The position numbers and the translations under genes were made by a program. From an uncultured Jannaschia sp. (lineage in GTDB: Bacteria > Pseudomonadota > Alphaproteobacteria > Rhodobacterales > Rhodobacteraceae), in contig CANLTZ010000012.1 in NCBI GenBank assembly GCA_947494145.1, forward strand, positions 85,851-149,850: 64,000 nt of DNA, written 5' to 3'. How positions within the stretch are numbered: position 1 is the first letter of the stretch; every line of letters starts with the position of its first letter. The notes below the pieces were generated by a model, which saw only the letters and a list, made by a program, of their open reading frames with translations, was not told the origin of the DNA and did not search any database. Of the stretch, positions 1 to 8,444 are shown piece after piece.

Positions 1-822
1 TTTGCAAGTGCTTTCAAAGTGCAAATCGGCGATTTATCAGTTTCTGTCGATCCAGAGCCAGGCGTAGCAGATAGTGGAAATCTCGAATATGATCTTTCTG
101 ATATGTTTGTTGCGATTGGACATGCGGCAAAAGCTGCTGACAAGGGTTGGTGTCTTCTCATTGATGAGGTTCAATACCTGAAATCCGCTGAGCTTGCGGC
201 GCTTATTGTTGCTATCCACAAGGTTGGGCAAAAACAACTTCCAGTCATCTTTTTTGGCGCAGGGCTTCCACAGCTAGCTGGTCTTTCTGGAGACGCTAAA
301 TCATATGCAGAACGGCTTTTTTCTTACCCAAAAGTTGGGGCTCTCAACGAAGGCGCGGCCTTAAAGGCGGTGCAAGGACCTATAAATGAAGAGGGTGAAA
401 GAATAACCGGCAATGCTCTGAGTGAAATATGCAAAATCACTGAAGGTTACCCATACTTTCTGCAAGAGTGGGGCTTTCAGACTTGGAATACTGCCGACGG
501 GTCGCCAATTGATGCTAGCGATGTCAACAAGGCCACCGCAAGCGCTCTCAAGAGACTGGATCAAGGGTTCTTCCAAGTCAGGTTCGATAGGTTAACTCCG
601 AAGGAGCGCGAGTACGTGATTGCTATGGCTGAACTGGGCAAGGGTCCTTATCGGTCATCAGAGGTCGCTGACCGTTTAGGTGAGCCTCCATCCAAACTCG
701 GGCCTCGTCGAGCGCAAATTATCGACAAGGGTATGATCTATAGCCCTCAGTATGGCGACATAGACTTCACTGTCCCAATGTTTGACGATTATCTTCGGCG
801 GAACTGGGAGTTAAGCGACTGA
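1..822 (+). CDS. AAA-type ATPase, C-terminal part (cut by window edge)
   Basis: The reading frame is open to base 1, so the N-terminus, including any Walker A, lies outside the window. The visible part has a Walker B-like stretch (LLIDEVQYL) followed by a sensor-like segment (VIFFGAGLPQL), then a lid region and a C-terminal winged-helix-like part (KEREYVIAMAELG...SSEVADRLG). This order fits ORC/Cdc6-like or AAA_16 ATPases found singly in mobile regions. Base composition is lower in GC than the following operon, which suggests acquired DNA. The function beyond ATP hydrolysis is not known; an ATPase of a defence or mobile element is possible. Confidence 0.75.
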   Translation, partial: FASAFKVQIGDLSVSVDPEPGVADSGNLEYDLSDMFVAIGHAAKAADKGWCLLIDEVQYLKSAELAALIVAIHKVGQKQLPVIFFGAGLPQLAGLSGDAKSYAERLFSYPKVGALNEGAALKAVQGPINEEGERITGNALSEICKITEGYPYFLQEWGFQTWNTADGSPIDASDVNKATASALKRLDQGFFQVRFDRLTPKEREYVIAMAELGKGPYRSSEVADRLGEPPSKLGPRRAQIIDKGMIYSPQYGDIDFTVPMFDDYLRRNWELSD

Positions 823-1157
823 AAACAATTTAGTCGTAGTCGTAAGCGTTTCGGTTCCAGACAAAGATGACTAAAGCAGCCATTGGTCCAATTGCAGCGA
901 AATTCGGCAAAGTCCGCACGCGGGACATTTATCGTCGCCGCCCCCCAAAAGCCCCTTGATCCAGCCCCACTCATCCTCCGTGACACGTCGCGACACACCT
1001 TGACAAGGCATGCCGACAGCCAGCACTCGGGACAGGGGGGGTGTACGGGGGTGCATGGCATCCGGCGCGGATCGCACGGGCGATCCGGACGACACAACCC
1101 TTTGACAACGAAGTTAAAAAGCACCCCAGCCCTTCGGGCCATCAACACGCCCCAAAA
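823..1157. other. Intergenic stretch, possible small Cys-rich remnant
   Basis: This 335-bp gap separates the ATPase from the end of the large minus-strand operon. The only coding-like signal is a minus-strand frame from about 1011 to 871 encoding about 46 residues with a CPACGLC motif and a Trp-rich EDEWGWIKG segment. That could be a small zinc-binding protein or a gene remnant; no clear ribosome site was seen. There is no recognisable RNA gene or terminator with a T-tract. Confidence 0.3.
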
Positions 1158-1940
1158 TCACCGTTGCGCCGGCGCGCGCGGGACCGGGGTCGAGACCATG
1201 GCGCGGCAAAGCTCCAGGAACCCCGCGGCCTGATATGCGGCCAAGTCGCGGCCCTTTTCCGCCGTGGCCAGATGCGCTTCGCCCACCACGCCGCTATCGG
1301 ACAGGTCCGCCGCGATCCAACCGTAAGAGGTTGGTCCGATTGGCGCAATCGCCGCGTCCTCGGCGGTGGAACGGAAATCCCGCGCGGCCCCCATATCCAC
1401 CGTCTCTGGCCGGAAAGCCAGCATCAGCGACGTCTCCCGATCCCCCCCATGGATGCCGAACTGCGCCTCCTGCGGGCTGAACATGCCGTCGGGCGCACCG
1501 AAACTCATCCACTGCGTCTTCACCGCCAGCATCCCGGCCTGCACCCGCAATTCCCGGCTCAGGATCGACACAAGATCCAGATTGCCGCCATGGGAATTGA
1601 CGATCACAATCTTGCGCAATCCCGCCCGCGCCACCGACAGCCCGATTTCCGTCCAGGCGCGCAAGGCCGTTTCCGCCGTCAGCGTACAGGTCCCCGCAGC
1701 CCACAGATGTTCGTTGGACTTGCCCACCGCCTGCACCGGCAGGATCAGCAAACCCAGATCCGCGGGGCATTGGCGCCGCACCTCCGCCAGCATCCCTTCC
1801 GCGATCGACGTATCCGTCCCCACCGGCAGATGGGGCCCATGCTGTTCGATGGCCGCCGTAGGCAGAACGACAATCGTCCGGTTTGGATCCAGCCCTGCGA
1901 AGTCAGGGGCCCGCAGATCGGACCAGTCCCGCGCGCTCAT
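1158..1940 (-). CDS. Creatininase family amidohydrolase
   Basis: A 260-residue protein of the creatininase family, metal-dependent cyclic-amide hydrolases (creatinine to creatine in the founder; other members act on other lactams or formamides). Visible family motifs are AAIEQHGPHLPVGTDT near residues 30-45, giving metal-binding Glu, His and Asp, and NSHGGN near residue 115. A later HGGDRETS supplies the acidic metal/catalytic residues. It is the last gene of the minus-strand operon, and its ATG overlaps the stop of the dioxygenase gene (ATGA). No signal peptide, so cytoplasmic. The exact substrate cannot be read from sequence; the context points to a nitrogen heterocycle or lactam. Confidence 0.9.
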   Translation of the reverse strand: MSARDWSDLRAPDFAGLDPNRTIVVLPTAAIEQHGPHLPVGTDTSIAEGMLAEVRRQCPADLGLLILPVQAVGKSNEHLWAAGTCTLTAETALRAWTEIGLSVARAGLRKIVIVNSHGGNLDLVSILSRELRVQAGMLAVKTQWMSFGAPDGMFSPQEAQFGIHGGDRETSLMLAFRPETVDMGAARDFRSTAEDAAIAPIGPTSYGWIAADLSDSGVVGEAHLATAEKGRDLAAYQAAGFLELCRAMVSTPVPRAPAQR

Positions 1941-2860
1941 GCGACCGGCGCCTTCGGGGCGTAGGTGGCGTCCAGGCGGCTCATCAAGTAATCCGCCGCC
2001 CGGATCGGCGGATACTTCGCCTCGCCCGTCCCGGGCAGGGCCGCGACTATGGTGTCTGGGTTCGCCTCTACGAAGAACGCGACGGAGCGGCGCTGGCGCT
2101 TAGGCGGCAGCACACGGTGCGGGGTCGAAACATAGATGTCGTTGGTCCAGCGCATCAGGCAATCGCCGATATTGACGACATAGGCGCCCGGCACATGGGG
2201 CACATCCACCCAGTCACCACCGCGGGGGCGCACCTGCAGCCCCGGCTCTCCGTCGGTCATGAGAAGCGTGATGGCGCCATAATCCGTATGGGCGCCTGCG
2301 CCGATTTCCCCCGCCGCCCCGGTGCTTGGCGGGTAATGCAGCAGCCGCAAGGCCGCCAGGGGCTCTTGGAACAAGCGGTCGAAGTGGTCGTCCACCAGCC
2401 CCAGGTCGCGGGCGAAAGCACGGTGCAGCGCCACGCCCTGGGCCAAAGCCGCGGCGTAATAGGCCAGCATGGTGTCGCGAAAACCCGGCAGATCGGGCCA
2501 CTGATTGACGCCGCGAAATGGCTCGCCCGCGACGACACGCGGGTCATCGGGCGCCAGATCGTAGCCAATGTTGAAGCTCTGCTTTGTATCCACTTCGGGC
2601 GCGGTTTCATCCAGCGACTCATCGCCCGGCTTGGCCCAACCCCGAAAATGCGGCGTGTTCAGGATCGACAGCTTGCCCTTGTCCACCTCGGGCAAGGTGA
2701 AGAATGCATCCGCCTGGGCAAAGACCGCATCGCGCAGATCGCGCGGCACCATCGGGTTTGCGAGTAAAAAGAACCCCGTCTGCCGCACCGCACGCCCCAG
2801 ATCGGTGACAAAACCATCGGGGTCAGTACCAAACCGCGCCCAATCAAGAACGGGGATCAT
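1937..2860 (-). CDS. Isopenicillin-N-synthase-like 2OG-Fe(II) dioxygenase
   Basis: A 307-residue non-haem iron oxygenase. The iron ligands appear as HTDYGAITLL (HxD) and a distal His in STPHRVLPP, and the 2-oxoglutarate-binding RxS is in RRSVAFF. The N-terminal DIOX_N region begins MIPVLDWARFG and the length is normal for the family. The ATG at 2860 overlaps the preceding stop as ATGA; reading further upstream in this frame only extends into the neighbouring gene. Inference: oxidative demethylation or hydroxylation of the compound imported by this operon. Confidence 0.9.
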   Translation of the reverse strand: MIPVLDWARFGTDPDGFVTDLGRAVRQTGFFLLANPMVPRDLRDAVFAQADAFFTLPEVDKGKLSILNTPHFRGWAKPGDESLDETAPEVDTKQSFNIGYDLAPDDPRVVAGEPFRGVNQWPDLPGFRDTMLAYYAAALAQGVALHRAFARDLGLVDDHFDRLFQEPLAALRLLHYPPSTGAAGEIGAGAHTDYGAITLLMTDGEPGLQVRPRGGDWVDVPHVPGAYVVNIGDCLMRWTNDIYVSTPHRVLPPKRQRRSVAFFVEANPDTIVAALPGTGEAKYPPIRAADYLMSRLDATYAPKAPVA

Positions 2861-3450
2861 GCGCACATCCTGTCTACCTTTGCGGCCACCTTTGCCAGAT
2901 GCTTCGCCCGGCTCTCGGCGGATGAGCTGTCCATCAGATGATTCGCCGTATAATACGTCCGACACCTCTTGGCACAAATGGCCCGCACCCCGCGCGTCAG
3001 CGTCCGCTTGCCCGGCGCGCCGATGATCTGGGTCAACCACCAAGACGCCCCGCAGGTGGTGAAGACGCCCATCCGCGTGATGTTGGTAAGGCCCGGTTTG
3101 ATATCTTCGCCGTCCTTGGGCATGATAAAGGCCACACCCGGTACCAGCACCCGGTCCAACCAGCCCTTCAACATCGCCGGCAATCCATACCACCAGGTCG
3201 GGTAGACGAAGATAAGCGTATCCGCCCATTGCAGGTCCGCCACGTCTTGGGCCACGGGCTCGATATTGGCGGCCTCGTCCAGATAGATGTCCCATTCATG
3301 GGCCGTCAGCACCGGTGAGAAATTCGACCGATAAAGGTCACGCACCCGGTATTCCGCACCGGCCGCCTCCAGCCGCTCGGTCACCACCCCCAGAATGGCC
3401 GCGGAGAAGCTGTCTTGCTTGGGGTGGGCAAACACGATCAAGGCCCGCAT
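2857..3450 (-). CDS. Flavodoxin-fold NAD(P)H quinone reductase (copy 1)
   Basis: A 197-residue protein of the NQO1/MdaB/KefF flavodoxin-like family. It begins with the FMN/FAD phosphate loop (ALIVFAHPKQDSFSAA), followed by the typical FVYPTWWYGLPAMLKGWLDR segment. These enzymes pass electrons from NAD(P)H to quinones, flavins or azo/nitro groups. Start choice: ATG at 3450 shares one base with the upstream TGA (TGATG), indicating translational coupling; an in-frame TTG one codon upstream is less likely. It is paralogous to the next gene, and both may supply reduced flavin or reduce an intermediate. Confidence 0.85.
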   Translation of the reverse strand: MRALIVFAHPKQDSFSAAILGVVTERLEAAGAEYRVRDLYRSNFSPVLTAHEWDIYLDEAANIEPVAQDVADLQWADTLIFVYPTWWYGLPAMLKGWLDRVLVPGVAFIMPKDGEDIKPGLTNITRMGVFTTCGASWWLTQIIGAPGKRTLTRGVRAICAKRCRTYYTANHLMDSSSAESRAKHLAKVAAKVDRMCA

Positions 3451-4031
3451 CAAAACGCCCCCAATGTGCGCTCGACGCGGCCCATAAACCGGGCGCGGTC
3501 CCCTTTGGTGGCCCGGTTCATGTCATAAAGCGCAAGGTACTTCATCGACCGCGGCTGGCACACATAGCGCACCGCCCGCGTCACACAGCAGCGCGGCGGA
3601 TCGCCCGCCAGGATCGCCCGCATTCGTGTGCCGCCATAGGTCGTTACCGCCGCCAAGCGCCTGATCTTGGTCAGATTGGGCCGCACATTCCCGTCCACCA
3701 GCTTGAAGGACACGCCCGGCAGAAAGACCCTGTCCAGAAAACCCTTCAGCATCGCCGGATAGCCGAAATTCCAGACCGGGAAAACCATCACCAGCACGTC
3801 GGCAGCTTGCAGGCGCTCCACATAAAGCCGCACGGCGTCGATATTGCCGGGCTCATCGTGATAGCCACGCCGCTCCGCTTCACTCAACACGGGGTCGAAG
3901 CCTTCGGCGTACAGGTCGCAATCGTCCACCTCCCATCCGCGGCCCTGCAACACCTCCACCGTTTTCGCGTGAAGCGCCGCATTAAAACTGTCGGGCACCG
4001 GGTGGGCCGCGAGCACAAGCGCCCGGGTCAT
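3450..4031 (-). CDS. Flavodoxin-fold NAD(P)H quinone reductase (copy 2)
   Basis: A 193-residue paralogue of the downstream gene with the same order of motifs: VLAAHPVPDSFNAAL at the N-terminus and VFPVWNFGYPAMLKGFLDR in the middle. The ATG at 4031 is preferred over one five codons upstream because GGAGG lies six bases before it. It follows the FAD oxidase gene after a 74-bp spacer holding a strong hairpin, so expression of the last four genes may be tuned separately. The tandem duplication suggests two related reductions or a heterodimer; sequence alone does not settle this. Confidence 0.85.
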   Translation of the reverse strand: MTRALVLAAHPVPDSFNAALHAKTVEVLQGRGWEVDDCDLYAEGFDPVLSEAERRGYHDEPGNIDAVRLYVERLQAADVLVMVFPVWNFGYPAMLKGFLDRVFLPGVSFKLVDGNVRPNLTKIRRLAAVTTYGGTRMRAILAGDPPRCCVTRAVRYVCQPRSMKYLALYDMNRATKGDRARFMGRVERTLGAF

Positions 4032-4070
4032 GGCTGCCTCCTTCATCCTGGCTCAAATACTCCGGGGAGC

Positions 4071-4090
4071 GCGAGGGGCTGGCCCCTCGC
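4071..4090 (-). other. Intra-operon perfect hairpin
   Basis: GCGAGGGG and CCCCTCGC form an 8-bp perfect stem with loop CTGG in the spacer between the FAD oxidase and the second reductase. There is no T-tract on either side. It could be a partial terminator, an RNA processing point or a 3'-end protector for the upstream part of the message. Confidence 0.5.
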
Positions 4091-4105
4091 TCCGCCCCGC
4101 TCAAA

Positions 4106-5500
4106 TCACTCCGCCGCCTGCAATTTCGGATAGGCGTACATCTCGGCATAATCCCAATCGGGGTCGTCCCAGGCGATCATCTTGCCGGGGTTCAGCAACC
4201 CCTTCGGGTCCGCCTCGCGCTTGAACGCCAATTGCCGGTCATCCACCGATTGCCGCCCGCCTTCTTCCAGCGTGTAGCGATGGGGGTTGAAAATCATCGC
4301 GCCCGCGTCTTCGTGCATCCGAACGATTTCATCGAGACGTTCCTCGGTGGTGAACTTCACCAGCGACAGCCCCGCGAACATGACCTTCCCGTTTTCCTTG
4401 AGCACTTCGAGATGCTGCAAAACCTCGGGCGAGAGCGCGTCGCGCATCTGCTCAATCAATTCCAGATGCTGCGGGAAACCGTAGCGCACTTGCAGATAGG
4501 TGATGGACGGATCCACTTTCAGCGCGCGCAGGGTCGTGTGGTTCCAGCCATACTCAAAAACCGGGCCAGGGGTGCGGGCCCAATCGTGATCGTCGTGGCG
4601 ATAGATCAGCTTCATATGCGGGCGGCGGCCCAAGAAAGTCATGAAGCCCTCTATGGAATGGGGAGCCACCATCAGGCCGATCATGTTGTCGCCGGGTTCC
4701 ACGTAAGGGGCGACGCGCTGGAAGTAGTCTTTGGCGACGGGTGCTTCGAACACGGTGGCCAGCTTGATCAGAATGCCGTCTTCGTTGGCCAGTTCTTCGG
4801 CGAAGCGCGCGGCGTCCATGAAGTCGTCGCAGGTCAGGAACATCTCGACCCAGTCATAGGCGGGGGCAAGCGGCATCTCGATTTCAGTGATGATGCCATT
4901 GGTGCCATAGGCGTGGCTGACGCGGGCCAGTTCTTCGCCGCGGAATTCGAGGATGCGCGGCTCGGCCTCCATCGTGACGACGCGCAGACGGATGATGTTG
5001 CCCAGATCGCGCAAACTGCCCCACGTGCAGGAGCCGACGCCGCCGGACCCGCCCGCGATGAACCCGCCGATTGTGGCCGTGGCCCAGGTGGAGCTGAACA
5101 TGCGGATTTCCTGGCCCGAATGGTCCTTGCAGGCCGCGTCCAGGTCTTTCAGCAGAACGCCCGGTTCTGTGATCACACGACCCGGGTGGATTTCCTTGAC
5201 GTTGTTCATGTGGTGCAGATGCAGGACGCAGCCACCTTCCAGGGGCATGGCCTGGCCGTAATTGCCGGTACCTGCGCCGCGGGTGGTGACCGGCACGTCA
5301 TGTTCGAAACAGACCTTCAGCACCTCGATCACCTCGGCCTCGGATTTGGGCGAGACGACGAAATCGGCCTCCACATGGTCCAGGCGGGATTTGAGGACGG
5401 GGGAATACCAGAAGAAATCGCGCGATTTGGCGCGGATGGCTGCATCCGATTGTTCGATATCGAGATGGGCCAGGGCGGCTTTTGCGGCGTCGATATTCAT
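4106..5500 (-). CDS. FAD-linked oxidase (GlcD/D-lactate dehydrogenase-type)
   Basis: A 464-residue flavoprotein of the FAD_binding_4 (VAO/PCMH) family. The N-terminal FAD domain shows VTTRGAGTGNYGQAMPLEGG near residues 70-90 and IGGFIAGGSGGVGS near residue 145, both phosphate/flavin-contacting loops; the C-terminal cap ends with DPKGLLNPGKMIAW, typical of glycolate/D-lactate oxidase relatives. It oxidises an alpha-hydroxy acid or a C-N/C-O bond; the substrate is unknown. Its ATG at 5500 overlaps the deaminase stop (ATGA). No signal peptide or membrane segment is seen. Confidence 0.88.
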   Translation of the reverse strand: MNIDAAKAALAHLDIEQSDAAIRAKSRDFFWYSPVLKSRLDHVEADFVVSPKSEAEVIEVLKVCFEHDVPVTTRGAGTGNYGQAMPLEGGCVLHLHHMNNVKEIHPGRVITEPGVLLKDLDAACKDHSGQEIRMFSSTWATATIGGFIAGGSGGVGSCTWGSLRDLGNIIRLRVVTMEAEPRILEFRGEELARVSHAYGTNGIITEIEMPLAPAYDWVEMFLTCDDFMDAARFAEELANEDGILIKLATVFEAPVAKDYFQRVAPYVEPGDNMIGLMVAPHSIEGFMTFLGRRPHMKLIYRHDDHDWARTPGPVFEYGWNHTTLRALKVDPSITYLQVRYGFPQHLELIEQMRDALSPEVLQHLEVLKENGKVMFAGLSLVKFTTEERLDEIVRMHEDAGAMIFNPHRYTLEEGGRQSVDDRQLAFKREADPKGLLNPGKMIAWDDPDWDYAEMYAYPKLQAAE

Positions 5501-6756
5501 AGGCTCCCCCAGAGATGGTCGAGTTCGGAATAATCGGGCAGGGTGCGGTCGATCTGCGCCCCCGCCCGCAGCACGATACGGTCCGATTGCGGCCGGGCGA
5601 AAAGCTCGGTCCATTCCCGGGCCTTGAAGATCACCAGATCCGCCGGGTCACCCTTTGCAAACGTCTGTTTGGTGAAGCCGCAGGTATCCGTGGGCATAGC
5701 GATGAAGGCATCTACCCAATCGGTGCGCGAATGGTCCAGATGGGCGATGCGCGTGGCCTGGCGCATAACCTCCAGCATATCCAGATCGCCATAGGCATAG
5801 AACGGGTCGCGCGTGTTATCGGAGGCGAAGCTGACCGGAATGCCCCGGTCGCGCATTTCGTGGACCAGCGTGACGCCCCGCCCGCGCGGCGTGCCGTGCC
5901 CGCGATCTTGCAGATAGAGGTTGCACATCGGCAGGCTGACCACGTTGATCCCGGCCTTGGCCACCAGATCCAGCGTGTCGAGCGCGCGGGCCTCATCCTG
6001 GGTGGACAACGAACAGCAATGGCCGACCGTGACGGGTGCGGCGAAGCCGGTTTCCAGTACGGTTTCCGCGATCAGGCGGAGCGTCTCAGAGGTCGGGTCC
6101 ATGGTTTCGTCGACGTGAAAGTCGGCGTGGAGGTTGCGCGCCTCGGCCAGCCGGAAAAAGCCCAGCAGCCGGTCTTTCAGGTCGGGCACCGGATAGGTGA
6201 CCATGCCCAACACGCCGCCATGTTCCGCCACCAGATCGGCGGTCACACGGAAATCACCGTCTTCGGAGAAGCTATCGCAGCCGATGAGGCAGACGCCTTG
6301 CAGGTCGATGCGGCCCCGCCATTCGTCGCGCAGTTCGGCGAATAGGGGCCAGGTGATTTGCGGCTGGGGTGGGATGGAATCCAGATGGGTGCGGATCGCC
6401 CGCGTCCCGTGGGCATAGGCGGATTTCAGGGCGAATTCGATCCGGGGGCGCAGGTCTTGGGCAGACCAATTGGCGTGGTCGGCGCGCACGGTGGTCAGCG
6501 CGCCCATGAACGACCCGTCGGGATTGGACGCGCGGGGCCAGATATGACCCTTGTCCAGATGGGTGTGCATGTCGGTGAAGCAGGGCAGCACCATGGCACG
6601 GCCCATGTCGATGCTCTGGCCCGGCTGGTCTGTGATCACACCATCCGCGATATGCAGATCGGTGCGGACCAAATCGCCAGTTTGGTCGAGCAGGTGGGCA
6701 GGGACGGTGACGTTTGAAAGGGTGATAGGGCCGCTGGGCAAAGCGCGAAAGTCCAT
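5497..6756 (-). CDS. Cytosine-deaminase-like amidohydrolase (CodA type)
   Basis: A 419-residue amidohydrolase-superfamily protein. Metal-binding motifs are HTHLDKGH near residue 65, HVDET near residue 210, GHCCSL near residue 245 and SDNTRDPFYAYG near residue 315, the pattern of CodA-type cytosine/isoguanine/creatinine deaminases. Known relatives remove an amino or imino group from pyrimidine-like or creatinine rings with Fe or Zn. The ATG at 6756 overlaps the permease TGA by one base. With the creatininase and dioxygenase it suggests stepwise opening of an N-heterocycle; cytosine itself is only one option. Confidence 0.85.
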   Translation of the reverse strand: MDFRALPSGPITLSNVTVPAHLLDQTGDLVRTDLHIADGVITDQPGQSIDMGRAMVLPCFTDMHTHLDKGHIWPRASNPDGSFMGALTTVRADHANWSAQDLRPRIEFALKSAYAHGTRAIRTHLDSIPPQPQITWPLFAELRDEWRGRIDLQGVCLIGCDSFSEDGDFRVTADLVAEHGGVLGMVTYPVPDLKDRLLGFFRLAEARNLHADFHVDETMDPTSETLRLIAETVLETGFAAPVTVGHCCSLSTQDEARALDTLDLVAKAGINVVSLPMCNLYLQDRGHGTPRGRGVTLVHEMRDRGIPVSFASDNTRDPFYAYGDLDMLEVMRQATRIAHLDHSRTDWVDAFIAMPTDTCGFTKQTFAKGDPADLVIFKAREWTELFARPQSDRIVLRAGAQIDRTLPDYSELDHLWGSL

Positions 6757-7619
6757 CAACCCTCCCGCTTTAGGGCGGATTCGTGCCACTTGCGCAGCAG
6801 CATATGCGACAGCAGCGACAAGGCCGCGAAGATGAAGACCCCCATGGCGGCCACGATGGCAAGGGCCGCGAACATTCGCGCGATGTTGAGCCTGTAGCCC
6901 GCCTCTTGGATGCGGAAGGCCAGCCCCGTGCCCACACCGCCGGTGCCCGCCACAAGCTCGGCCACGACGGCGCCGATCAAGCTGAGCCCGCCCGCGATTT
7001 TCAGCCCGCCCAGAAAGTAGGGCAAGGCAGACGGTAATTGCAGCATCCAGAGCTTTTGCCACCGTGACGCGCCATAGATGCGGAAGAGGTCGCGCAAATT
7101 GTGGTCGACGGAGTTGAGGCCAAGCGTGGTGGATGACAGGACGGGAAAGAAGGCCACGATCCACGCGCAAAGGAGCATTCCGACGGTTTTGGATTCGACA
7201 TAGATGAAGATGAGCGGCGCGATGGCCACGACCGGCGTCACCTGCAAGATGACCGCATAGGGGTAAAGCGAGAGTTCGACCATCTTGGATTGGTTGAACA
7301 AAATCGCCAAGCCCGCGCCGCCCACGACGGCAATGACCAGCGCCATGAGCGTGATGCGCCCGGTCAGCAGGGCCGCATCCCACAGAATGGGCCAATCCCC
7401 GGTCAGCGAGCCCCAGACGCGGTCCGGCCCCGGCAGAATGAAATGGGGGATTTCGTTCCAGACGACAATGCGGTCCCAAAGCCAGATCATCAGGATCATA
7501 ACGGCGACGGGCAGCAGATAACGCGCGGTTGCCTCGATCTTACGCTTGCGCGCACGCCGTGCTTCTTCGGCGTCGACCACGGGCTTGCCCATTGGTCCGG
7601 TCAGGGGGGCGTCGGTCAT
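6756..7619 (-). CDS. ABC transporter permease (SsuC/TauC/ThiX type)
   Basis: A 287-residue inner-membrane permease of the binding-protein-dependent family used for nitrate, sulfonate, taurine and thiamine precursors. About six hydrophobic segments are visible, the first around LLPVAVMILMIWLW, and the EAA-like cytoplasmic loop reads DLFRIYGASRWQKLWMLQLPSALP. ATG at 7619 is chosen because it overlaps the ATPase stop as ATGA; a longer frame runs into the ATPase gene. It pairs with the ATPase and binding protein upstream to import the operon's substrate. Confidence 0.92.
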   Translation of the reverse strand: MTDAPLTGPMGKPVVDAEEARRARKRKIEATARYLLPVAVMILMIWLWDRIVVWNEIPHFILPGPDRVWGSLTGDWPILWDAALLTGRITLMALVIAVVGGAGLAILFNQSKMVELSLYPYAVILQVTPVVAIAPLIFIYVESKTVGMLLCAWIVAFFPVLSSTTLGLNSVDHNLRDLFRIYGASRWQKLWMLQLPSALPYFLGGLKIAGGLSLIGAVVAELVAGTGGVGTGLAFRIQEAGYRLNIARMFAALAIVAAMGVFIFAALSLLSHMLLRKWHESALKREG

Positions 7620-8395
7620 GCGGCCTCCATGGCGTGTTCCAGCGCTTTGGATGCTGCGCGGCAATGGGCGGCGTATTCGGCGGAGGTTCGGAACTCTTCG
7701 TCGCGCGGATATGGCGCATCCACGCGCACTTCTTCGATCACGCGGCCCGGGCGGGCGGCCATGACGACGATGCGGTCAGACAGGAACACGCTTTCGAACA
7801 CGGAATGGGTCACGAAGATCACGGTACAGCCAATGCGGGCCTGCATTTCCAGCAGATCGTTGTTGAGCTTGAAGCGCGTGATTTCATCGAGCGCGGCAAA
7901 GGGTTCATCCATCAAAATCAGCTTGGGCTGCGTAACCATGGCCCGCGCGATCGACACGCGCATCTTCATGCCGCCCGACAATTCGCGCGGATAGGAATTC
8001 TGAAACTTGTCCAACCCCACCAATTTCAACGCATCCAGAATGTCATCCCTGACACTGGTGTAGGATTTCCCCTCCAGCCGGAAGGGCAGATAGACGTTCT
8101 GGGACACGGTGGCCCAGGGCATCAAGGTCGGTTCCTGAAAGACGACGCCCAGGTCACCATCCTTGCGCGGTTCGTCCCATTCGATGCGGCCCGATGTGGG
8201 CTCCGACAGGCCGGCGATCAGGCGCAGGGCCGTGGACTTTCCGCAGCCCGACGGCCCCAATAGCGAGATGAAATCCCCGGCACGCACACTGAGCGACATG
8301 TCCTTCAACGCCTGGACATCACCGGGGAAGACCTTGTCCACGGCATTGACGCGCAGAACCTCTGCGCGATCATCGAACGGGGCGACTTTTCGCAT
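7616..8395 (-). CDS. ABC transporter ATP-binding protein (SsuB/TauB type)
   Basis: A 259-residue ABC ATPase with Walker A GPSGCGKST, signature LSGGMKMRVSIARA and Walker B LILMDEPFAALDE, followed by the switch His in VTHSVFES. The length fits the nitrate/sulfonate/taurine branch. ATG at 8395 has GGTGAAG just upstream; the longer frame starting 32 codons earlier lacks conserved residues. It lies 49 bp after the binding-protein gene and drives uptake with the downstream permease. Confidence 0.93.
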   Translation of the reverse strand: MRKVAPFDDRAEVLRVNAVDKVFPGDVQALKDMSLSVRAGDFISLLGPSGCGKSTALRLIAGLSEPTSGRIEWDEPRKDGDLGVVFQEPTLMPWATVSQNVYLPFRLEGKSYTSVRDDILDALKLVGLDKFQNSYPRELSGGMKMRVSIARAMVTQPKLILMDEPFAALDEITRFKLNNDLLEMQARIGCTVIFVTHSVFESVFLSDRIVVMAARPGRVIEEVRVDAPYPRDEEFRTSAEYAAHCRAASKALEHAMEAA

Positions 8396-8444
8396 CTTCA
8401 CCTCGGGCTTCGGGCGGCCATAGGGGGCCGCCCGGATGTCGGCC

